Source of the DNA: JAQBGV01 sp032128395
Lineage (GTDB): Bacteria; Planctomycetota; UBA8108; UBA1146
Length of the DNA: 40,040 nt
Assembly (NCBI GenBank): GCA_032128395.1
Contig: JAQBGV010000189.1
Span: 1 to 40,040, forward strand
Direction: 5' to 3'
The position numbers and the translations under genes are program-made. The notes below the pieces were generated by a model that saw only the letters and a list, made by a program, of their open reading frames with translations, was not told where the DNA came from and ran no database searches. Position 1 is the stretch's first letter. Each line of letters opens with the position of its first letter. Positions 33,508 through 40,040 of this stretch are shown one piece after another.

Positions 33508-35070
33508 TCAGTGTTTGAAGTGCCTCTCGCCGGTGAACAGCATCGCCATCCCGGCCTTGTTCGCAGCTTCGATGACCGCCGCGTCGCGCTTCGATCCGCC
33601 CGGTTGGATCACCGCGGTGATCCCCGCCGCCGCAGCCGCCTCGACTCCATCCGAGAACGGGAAGAAAGCGTCCGAGGCGAGCGCTGATCCGTTGGCCCGC
33701 TCCCCTGCCTTGCGACAGGCGATCTCGACAGAGTCGACTCGACTCGGCTGACCCGCTCCCACTCCGACGACCGCCCGAGCGCGTGCGAGGAGGATGCCGT
33801 TCGAGCGCACGTGGGGGAGGACCCGCCAGCCGAAGCGAAGATCGGCCAGCTCTTCCTCGGTCGGCGCGCGTTCGGTGACCACCTCGAACTCGCGGGGATC
33901 CCGTCGCAGACGATCCTTGTCCTGGACCAACAGCGCGCCGGGGATCGATCGGATCTCCCGAACCCGGTCGGCCCCTGCTCCGATCCCTCCTTCGAGAATT
34001 CGGCAGTTGCGCCCCCACTTCGCGCCGTCACGGATCATTTCGACCGCACCATCGAGAAAACGCGGGGCGTGGATGACTTCGAAGAAATGCTCCGGGCTGG
34101 AGATCCGCCCCGCGAGCTCCGCATCGAGAGGTTCGGAGAACGCGACGATCCCTCCGAATGCCGAGAGCGGGTCGCCGGCGAGGGCGGCCTCGAACGCCTC
34201 GGCGAGGGTCTCCCGTTCCGCCGCTCCGCAGGGGAGGCAATGCTTGACGACCACGGCGGCGGGGCCTTCGAGACCCGTGGCGCACTCGATCGCGGTGGCG
34301 GCGTCGAGCAGGTTGTTGTAGCTGAGCGCCTTTCCACCGTGGAGCGTCATCGCAGGCATACGGATCGGATCGGAGTCTGTGCGCGTGTACCAAGCGGCGG
34401 GTTGATGCGGATTCTCCCCGTACCGGAGGTCGTGCACCTTGCGCCATTGTTCGGTCCGTATCGCCGGGAAGTCTCCCTCGAGGATCGTCCCAAAGTGGTT
34501 CGAGATCGCGGCGTCGTAGGCCGCGGTGCGACGAAACGCTCGGAGCGAGAGGCGTCGGCGGGTTTCCGCGGTGAGGGCGCCGCCGTTCTGCTCGAGCTCT
34601 GCGAGGATCGGTCCGTATTGCTCGGGGTCGATGATCACCCCGACGTAGGCGTGATTCTTGGCGGCGGCGCGGATCATCGTCGGGCCGCCGATATCGATCT
34701 CCTCCACCAGCTGGTCCGGCCCGAGGCCATCCTCCACCCGCCGTTCGAACGGGTACAGATTCACCACGACCAGGTCGATCGGTTCGATTCCCGCATCGGC
34801 GCACTCGGCTCGGTCCCCCGGCTCGTCGCGCCGGGCGAGGATCCCGCCGTGGATCTTCGGGTGCAGGGTCTTCACGCGCCCGCCGAGGATCTCCGCGGAC
34901 CCGGTGTACTCGGCGACCTCGCGCACCGGGACCCCGGCCTCACGCAAGGTGCGGGCAGTTCCTCCGGTCGAGAGAATTTCGATTCCACGGCGAACCAGTG
35001 CGGCGGCAAAGTCGGTGATCCCCGACTTGTCCGAGACTGCGATCAGGGCGCGCTCGATAATGTCGCTCAG
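33508..35070 (-). CDS. purH: Bifunctional AICAR transformylase/IMP cyclohydrolase
   Basis: This enzyme performs the last two steps of IMP synthesis. The ~520-aa protein has the N-terminal cyclohydrolase segment (ERALIAVSDKSGITDFAAAL, KTLHPKIHGGIL), then the transformylase: GGKALSYNNLLDA, VVVKHCLPCGAA with the catalytic Lys-His, SDAFFPFSDG, GITAVIQPGGS and the final TGERHFKH. No ATG, GTG or TTG lies near the conserved N-terminus; the first candidate is CTG at 35070 (CTG-AGC-GAC-ATT), which overlaps the TGA of the GGDEF gene by 4 nt and has AGGAGG 5 nt upstream. The length from there fits the family. ATT four codons inside is the other option. Confidence 0.93.
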   Translation of the reverse strand: MSDIIERALIAVSDKSGITDFAAALVRRGIEILSTGGTARTLREAGVPVREVAEYTGSAEILGGRVKTLHPKIHGGILARRDEPGDRAECADAGIEPIDLVVVNLYPFERRVEDGLGPDQLVEEIDIGGPTMIRAAAKNHAYVGVIIDPEQYGPILAELEQNGGALTAETRRRLSLRAFRRTAAYDAAISNHFGTILEGDFPAIRTEQWRKVHDLRYGENPHQPAAWYTRTDSDPIRMPAMTLHGGKALSYNNLLDAATAIECATGLEGPAAVVVKHCLPCGAAERETLAEAFEAALAGDPLSAFGGIVAFSEPLDAELAGRISSPEHFFEVIHAPRFLDGAVEMIRDGAKWGRNCRILEGGIGAGADRVREIRSIPGALLVQDKDRLRRDPREFEVVTERAPTEEELADLRFGWRVLPHVRSNGILLARARAVVGVGAGQPSRVDSVEIACRKAGERANGSALASDAFFPFSDGVEAAAAAGITAVIQPGGSKRDAAVIEAANKAGMAMLFTGERHFKH

Positions 35071-36032
35071 CTGAGCCTCCTGTCGACAAAGATGCTGTTC
35101 CCAGGGATCGCTTTTGCCATCTTCTTGGTCTCGGCCGCGACCTGGGCGACCTTCCTCACATCGTGCATCCCCTCGCGTCTGTTGTGCACCACGGCGATCG
35201 AGGCGCTCAGGAGGGGGACGAGTTTCTTCACCCCAGCTCGATCGGTGATCTCGACCTCGCCGGCTGCGAGCTGTGCATCGACGTAGAACCGCCTGATCCC
35301 CTCGGAGAAGTACTGGTGGATCGCCGCCCCCATCTCATCGATCCGATCGTAGGGGAGCAGCAGCACGAAGTCGTCTCCACCGACGTGGCTGATGAAGCAC
35401 TCCTCGAAGGAGAAGTCCTTTCCATAGTCGATCAGCGCCTCCGCCATCAGCAGGATCACCTCGTCGCCGGCGTCGAACCCGTGCAGATCGTTGAACGCCT
35501 TGAAGTGATCGAGGTCGATGTACGCCATCGCGAAGAGGTCCCCTTTCGCCAGTCGACTCTCCATCTCGCGCTTCAGCGCAAAGTTCCCGGGGAGCCTCGA
35601 GAGCGGATTCACGTCGCGGGCGACCTGGCTGCGCACGTGGATCGAGGCGACCCGGGTCCGGAGCTCGGCGGGGGAGAAGGGTTTGGTGATGAAGTCGTCC
35701 GCTCCCTCTCGGAAGCAATCGAGGAGCACGGTCTCTTCGGTCCGCGCGGTCAGGACCAGGATCGGCGTCCCCATTCCGGTGAAGGTGCGGCGGACCCTCC
35801 GGATCAGTTCGATGCCATCCATCACGGGCATCATCAGGTCGGTCACGATGAAGTCGGGGTGGAACTCCTGGAAGAGCCGGAATCCGACGAGCCCATTCTC
35901 GCCGTCCGCGACCACGGCCGAGTTCCGAAATGTGTTGCGGAGGAGCAGACGGATCGCCGGGTCATCATCGACGACCAACACTCGCCCCGGGAGCTCGGCC
36001 TCGCAGATGTCGGGCACGGGGGACGCGGGCAT
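35067..36032 (-). CDS. Response regulator with REC and GGDEF-type (GGDDF) domain
   Basis: Residues ~15-135 are a receiver: VLVVDDDPAIRLLL, phospho-acceptor in DFIVTDLMMP (D65), and the conserved lysine in FITKPFS (K117). After a linker, ~143-310 form a GGDEF-type domain: NPLSRLPGN, the metal-binding YIDLDHFKAFND, and SHVGGDDFVLLLP. The signature is GGDDF instead of GG(D/E)EF, and the preceding Arg is His; no RxxD inhibitory site is seen. It could be a weak or inactive diguanylate cyclase, or a c-di-GMP/GTP sensor. GAGAGG precedes ATG 36032 by ~9 nt. It heads an operon with purH (4-nt overlap). Confidence 0.88.
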   Translation of the reverse strand: MPASPVPDICEAELPGRVLVVDDDPAIRLLLRNTFRNSAVVADGENGLVGFRLFQEFHPDFIVTDLMMPVMDGIELIRRVRRTFTGMGTPILVLTARTEETVLLDCFREGADDFITKPFSPAELRTRVASIHVRSQVARDVNPLSRLPGNFALKREMESRLAKGDLFAMAYIDLDHFKAFNDLHGFDAGDEVILLMAEALIDYGKDFSFEECFISHVGGDDFVLLLPYDRIDEMGAAIHQYFSEGIRRFYVDAQLAAGEVEITDRAGVKKLVPLLSASIAVVHNRREGMHDVRKVAQVAAETKKMAKAIPGNSIFVDRRLS

Positions 36033-36206
36033 GCGCGGCTACCTCTCGCGGGGGGCCGTGGCTAGTCACCGTCCGCGAGTCGGTTCTCGGCGGCGCCGTC
36101 GGAGATCGTGCGCGCATTATTCGGGAAGCACGGCGAAGAATCGAGCCTCGCGACTGAATCATGCTCCGCCGCGGGTGTCTTGGTACGATCGCCGGGAGGA
36201 GGCCCG

Positions 36207-37946
36207 GTGCGAGAGCTCTTGTGGAACGCGCAGACCCGACGGATCGAGATCCGATTTCCCTTCGATCAGGGCCTCGTGGCGGTCGTGCGGGATCTCCCCG
36301 GGCGACAGTGGCACCCGGACGAGAAGAGTTGGAGCGTTCCTCGAGATGCGCTCCATGAGGTCGCCCGCCGGCTCCTCCCACACGGTTTTGCGCCTTCGGA
36401 CGAGGTGCTGGGGTTGCTCGAGGATCCGGAGGGATCGGAGCTGCCGGCCGCCCCGACGGTCGTCGCCCCGCGGCTCTCGCCCGCCGTTGACGCGGTCGGA
36501 GAAGACCCTGCTGACCCCGAGGAGGAGACGTGGAGCGTCTCCGCCCTGAACGAGCGGGCCCGCGCGATCCTGCACGATCGACTCCCCTTCCCGTTCTGGG
36601 TGGTGGGTGAGGTGGTCGGGTTCGACCGGAACGCCCACAAGTCGCACGTCTTCTTCACCCTCGCCGAGAAGGAGGAGGGGGACGATGCGCCGCGGGCGAC
36701 CGTGACCGCGGTCCTCTTCGCCGGCGCCCGCCCGCAGATCGAGAAGACCCTCGCGCGGGCGGGGGGCGAAATGAGGCTGTGCGACGGCGTCCGGGTCCGC
36801 ATGCGGGGACACGTCGACCTCTATCCCCGGACCGGCTCCTTCCAGCTGGTCGTCGAGGCGATCGACCCGACGTTCACCCTCGGAGAGATCGCTCTGCGTC
36901 GCGAGCGGATTCTCCGGCAGGTGCGGCAGGCAGGTCTCGCCGAGCGGAACCTCTCGCTCCCGTTCCCAGTCCCGCCGCTCCGGATCGCTCTCTGCACCAG
37001 CCTGGGGAGCGACGCGTACAACGACTTCCTGAACGAACTCGCTCGATCGGGGTACGCGTTCGTCGTCACCGTCGCCGATGTGCACGTCCAGGGGGAGAAA
37101 CTCGAGCCGGAGCTCCTCGCCTCTCTCGCCCGATTCGATCGCGATCACGATCTGTTCGATGTCTGCGTGATCACCCGCGGTGGGGGATCACCCACCGACC
37201 TGATGGGGTTCGACACTCCCGAGATCGCCTTCGCGGTCGCACGCCACCCCCTCAAGGTGGTCATCGGGATCGGCCACCACCGCGATCGCTCGGTTCTCGA
37301 CGAGATCGCCCATTCCGAGAAGACTCCCACCGCAGCGGCTGCGCAGCTCGTCGGGCTCTGCGCCAGGGCGGAGGAGTCGCTCGCCCGAGTGGCCGATCGT
37401 CTCGGGAGACTCCTCGGCGAGTCGACCGCATCAGAACGCTCCCGTGACCTCCTCTGGCGGGAACGGCTCCTCCGGCGGATGCGGGATCGCACCCTTGGGG
37501 AGACCGCTGCCCACGGACGGTTCCGGGAGCAGCTCCTGCGACGGAGCGGTCACGCGCTCCGGGCGGCGGAGCTTCGCCTCCGCGAGCGCGGGCTCCGGGT
37601 CGCCGCCGGCCTCGCCGTGCGACTCTCCACCGCCCGAGCCCGCCTCGACCGCGATCGCGACCGGCTCCCTCGGGCCGCGCAGCACGCCCTTCGATTCACC
37701 GGAGAACATCTCGCGGTGCTCGCCGAGAAGGTGTCGGGGCGCGACCCGCAGCGGGTCCTCTCCCGGGGGTTCGCGTGGCTCCGGCGTCCGGACGGGGGCA
37801 CCGTCTCCAGAGTTGCGGGCCTCCGGCGGGGCGACGCCATTGTCGCGCAGCTCCGAGATGGAGCCGTGAACGTTCAGGTGGAGTCGGTGGAGCCCCAGCC
37901 GGAGCAGTCCGCCGAGGGGACCGGGCTGGGGGAATCTGCCAAATAG
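36207..37946 (+). CDS. xseA: Exodeoxyribonuclease VII large subunit with extra N-terminal domain
   Basis: This is the catalytic subunit of the single-strand exonuclease ExoVII. The 579-aa product has an unusual N-terminal ~65 residues (RRIEIRFPFDQGLVAVVRDLPG, then RQWHPDEKSWSVPRDALHEV) resembling the HARP-type fold of some helicases. Then come the OB-fold (VVGEVVGFDRNAHKSHVFFTL) and the nuclease core: ALCTSLGSDAYNDFLNELA, ITRGGGSPTDLMGFDTPEIA, GIGHHRDRSVLDEIA, TPTAAAAQLV, and the long C-terminal coiled coil (about 380-500). Most XseA are ~400-450 aa. GTG 36207 is chosen because AGGAGG lies just upstream; the frame runs back to 36108 without a site. No xseB follows in the window. Confidence 0.9.
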   Translation: MRELLWNAQTRRIEIRFPFDQGLVAVVRDLPGRQWHPDEKSWSVPRDALHEVARRLLPHGFAPSDEVLGLLEDPEGSELPAAPTVVAPRLSPAVDAVGEDPADPEEETWSVSALNERARAILHDRLPFPFWVVGEVVGFDRNAHKSHVFFTLAEKEEGDDAPRATVTAVLFAGARPQIEKTLARAGGEMRLCDGVRVRMRGHVDLYPRTGSFQLVVEAIDPTFTLGEIALRRERILRQVRQAGLAERNLSLPFPVPPLRIALCTSLGSDAYNDFLNELARSGYAFVVTVADVHVQGEKLEPELLASLARFDRDHDLFDVCVITRGGGSPTDLMGFDTPEIAFAVARHPLKVVIGIGHHRDRSVLDEIAHSEKTPTAAAAQLVGLCARAEESLARVADRLGRLLGESTASERSRDLLWRERLLRRMRDRTLGETAAHGRFREQLLRRSGHALRAAELRLRERGLRVAAGLAVRLSTARARLDRDRDRLPRAAQHALRFTGEHLAVLAEKVSGRDPQRVLSRGFAWLRRPDGGTVSRVAGLRRGDAIVAQLRDGAVNVQVESVEPQPEQSAEGTGLGESAK

Positions 37947-38129
37947 GCAGGAATGGCGAGCTCGATCCGCCCTCAACGACCCTTCCCGTCTGTCGGGCGC
38001 CAATATGGCAGTTTCGAACACCGGCGCGACCATCCTAAGTCACCATAATTGAAGAAGTTAAGCTGGTCTTGCGGTTGGCCCCGCCCTTGCCTGTCCCCTC
38101 CCCACTCGAACCCAGAAGGGAGTGCACTG

Positions 38130-40040
38130 ATGGACCTCAGCCGATTCACCCAGAAGTCCGTCGAGGCGGTCCAGGACGCCCAGAAACTGGCGCTACGCCG
38201 CGGACACGCCGAGGTCGACGACCCCCACCTCGCCGCCGCCCTGCTCGCCGAGGAGAGCGGAGTCGTCCGTCGCCTGCTCACTGGTGCCCGGGTCGACGCC
38301 ACCCGCCTCGAGGGCGCCCTCGACGAAGAACTCCGCCGTCGTCCGCGTGTGAGCAGTTCCAGTACGGAGGCAGGCAAGATCTACGTGACACCCCGGTTTC
38401 AGCGGGTGCTCGTCGCCGCCGAGGATGAGATGAGGCGGCTCCGCGACGAGTACGTCTCGGTCGAACACCTCCTCCTCGCCCTTGCGGAGGATCGGGAGAG
38501 CGCCGGTCGGTTCCTCGCAGAAGCGGGGTTCGACCGCAAAGGATTTCTCGCAGCCCTCGAATCGGTTCGCGGCGGGGAACGGGTCACCAGTGCCACTCCG
38601 GAGGGGTCGTGGGAGGCGCTCTCCAAGTACGGCGTCGACCTGGTCGACCTGGCGAGGCGCGGCAAGCTCGATCCGGTGATCGGACGCGACTCCGAGATCC
38701 GGCGCGTGATCCGCATCCTCAGCCGCAAGACGAAGAACAACCCCGTGCTGATCGGTGAGCCTGGAGTCGGGAAGACCGCGATCGTCGAGGGACTCGCGCA
38801 GCGCATCGTCCGCGGCGACGTTCCCGAGTGGCTGAAGGACCGCGCCCTGTTCTCGCTCGACATGGGCGCGCTGATGGCCGGCGCCAAGTACCGCGGCGAA
38901 TTCGAGGAGCGTCTCAAGGCGGTCCTCGGCGAGATCGCCCGCAGCGAAGGCAGAGTGCTCCTCTTCATCGACGAGATCCACACGATCGTCGGCGCCGGGA
39001 AGACCGAAGGCTCCTCCGACGCCGGGAACATGCTCAAGCCGATGCTCGCGCGGGGCGAACTGCACTGCATCGGCGCGACGACCCTCGACGAGCACCGGAA
39101 GTACATCGAGAAGGACGCCGCCCTCGAGCGGCGCTTCCAACCCGTGATGATCGATGAACCCAGTGTCGAGGACACGATTTCGATCCTGCGTGGCCTGCGC
39201 GAGCGCTTCGAAATCCACCACGGCATCCGCATCGCGGACACCGCACTGGTGGCCGCGGCGGTCATGTCGGATCGCTACATCAGCGATCGGTTCCTCCCCG
39301 ACAAGGCCATCGATCTCGTCGACGAAGCGGGCGCGATGATCCGCACCGAGATCGACTCGATGCCGGCCGAACTCGACGAGGTCACTCGGCGTGTCATGCA
39401 GCTCGAGATCGAGGAAGCTGCCCTCAAGCGGGAGAAAGGCCGCGCAAGTAAGGAGCGGTTGGTGGCCCTGCGCCGCGAGTTGGCGGACCGCCGCGAGTCG
39501 GCGACCACCATGAAAGCGCAGTGGGACGCCGAGAAGGGCGCCATCGACAAGGTGCGCCAGCTGCGCAGCGAGATCGAGCAACTGCGCCAAGAGCTCTCGG
39601 TCGCCGAGCGCGACTACGACTTGAATCGCGCCGCCGAGCTGCGTCACGGCCGACTGCCCGAACTCGAGGCTCAGCTGAGCGAGCAGGAGCGAGCAATCGA
39701 TGAGACCGAGAGCCGGCTACTGCGCGAGGAGGTCACCGAAGAGGAAGTGGCGGAGATCGTCGCCCGCTGGACCGGCATCCCAGTCACCCGCCTGGTCGAA
39801 GGCGAGCGCGAGAAGCTCCTGCGCCTCGACCAGATTCTGCATGAGCGCATCATCGGCCAGGACGAGGCCGTGCAGTCCGTGGCCGACGCGGTGATCCGGG
39901 CGCGCTCGGGGATCAAGGATCCGCGCCGGCCGATCGGCTCTTTCCTTTTCCTCGGCCCCACGGGTGTCGGCAAGACCGAGCTCGCCAAGGCCCTGGCAGC
40001 GGCGCTCTTTGATTCGGAACAGAACATGGTTCGCATCGAC
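38130..40040 (+). CDS. clpB: ClpB-type disaggregase (partial, 3' end missing)
   Basis: ClpB is the ATP-driven disaggregase that rescues heat-aggregated proteins with DnaK. The visible 637 residues start MDLSRFTQKSVEAVQDAQ (Clp_N domain, ~1-145), then the first AAA+ module with Walker A GEPGVGKT (209-216) and Walker B LLFIDE (277-282), the KYRGEFEERLKA loop, and a long coiled-coil middle domain (~400-520) that distinguishes ClpB from ClpA/ClpC. The second AAA+ begins with GPTGVGKT (609-616) before the window ends. ATG 38130 has AAGGGAG 8 nt upstream. The ~180-nt upstream gap shows no CIRCE element (TTAGCACTC-N9-GAGTGCTAA) and no convincing heat-shock sigma promoter. Confidence 0.95.
   Translation, partial: MDLSRFTQKSVEAVQDAQKLALRRGHAEVDDPHLAAALLAEESGVVRRLLTGARVDATRLEGALDEELRRRPRVSSSSTEAGKIYVTPRFQRVLVAAEDEMRRLRDEYVSVEHLLLALAEDRESAGRFLAEAGFDRKGFLAALESVRGGERVTSATPEGSWEALSKYGVDLVDLARRGKLDPVIGRDSEIRRVIRILSRKTKNNPVLIGEPGVGKTAIVEGLAQRIVRGDVPEWLKDRALFSLDMGALMAGAKYRGEFEERLKAVLGEIARSEGRVLLFIDEIHTIVGAGKTEGSSDAGNMLKPMLARGELHCIGATTLDEHRKYIEKDAALERRFQPVMIDEPSVEDTISILRGLRERFEIHHGIRIADTALVAAAVMSDRYISDRFLPDKAIDLVDEAGAMIRTEIDSMPAELDEVTRRVMQLEIEEAALKREKGRASKERLVALRRELADRRESATTMKAQWDAEKGAIDKVRQLRSEIEQLRQELSVAERDYDLNRAAELRHGRLPELEAQLSEQERAIDETESRLLREEVTEEEVAEIVARWTGIPVTRLVEGEREKLLRLDQILHERIIGQDEAVQSVADAVIRARSGIKDPRRPIGSFLFLGPTGVGKTELAKALAAALFDSEQNMVRID

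Noticed and set aside
37947..38129. CIRCE or heat-shock promoter upstream of clpB
   Set aside because: No TTAGCACTC-N9-GAGTGCTAA repeat is present, and candidate -35/-10 pairs such as TTGAAG with CCCCGCC have wrong spacing.

Overview
The window is GC-rich, gene-dense bacterial chromosome. Several features point to a planctomycete-like lineage: an ECF sigma fragment of the family expanded in Planctomycetota, a dockerin-type repeat protein, two Alginate_exp-like outer-membrane barrels, TPR/HEAT/PATAN/PEGA/propeller proteins, and an MglA-Roadblock cluster. No rRNA, tRNA or 16S-type marker is present, so the phylum is an inference. Deep relatives such as Myxococcota share many of these families.

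Layout. 1-1426: C-terminal half of glycine decarboxylase GcvP. 1528-3717: a truncated ECF sigma gene, then an HNH endonuclease gene whose promoter carries a CGAAC-N4-GTTCG (LexA-type) operator between the -35 and -10. 3897-11533 (all minus strand): the threonine branch hom-thrC-thrB-lysC, with 4-nt stop/start overlaps at thrC/thrB and thrB/lysC. Upstream of it lies larC, an ECF sigma factor, an anti-sigma-like membrane protein and an exported protein. 11525-14942: a near-consensus promoter, a ~590-nt structured leader, an exported HEAT-repeat protein with a receiver-like domain lacking the phospho-acceptor, and a small membrane protein.

15024-21359 (minus): a five-gene cluster. It encodes a large PATAN(DUF4388)-TPR-TM-PEGA-propeller protein, a TPR-Roadblock protein, two small Roadblock/LC7 proteins and an MglA-type Ras-like GTPase that carries a long linker and a C-terminal membrane anchor. 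This is the best candidate for an undescribed system: a membrane-tethered GTPase switch with several Roadblock partners and a transmembrane sensor/scaffold. Next to it lie two divergent SpoIIE/RsbU-type PP2C phosphatases (21532-24189).

24276-26938: M24 metallopeptidase and a tandem-nitroreductase SagB-type protein. 27446-30323: two paralogous outer-membrane barrels, each with its own terminator. 30413-31399: an HD-GYP-like protein with a lost HD histidine. 31666-33034: a dockerin-repeat protein without a visible signal peptide, then signal peptidase I. 33073-36032 (minus): a REC-GGDEF(GGDDF) regulator, purH (apparently starting at CTG) and a small membrane HEAT-like protein. 36207-40040: xseA with an extra N-terminal domain, and the 5' part of clpB, cut by the window end.

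Functionally the window mixes core metabolism (glycine cleavage, threonine/methionine/lysine branch, purine synthesis) with a dense set of signalling genes: two sigma genes, an anti-sigma, two phosphatases, a GTPase module and two degenerate c-di-GMP-type proteins.
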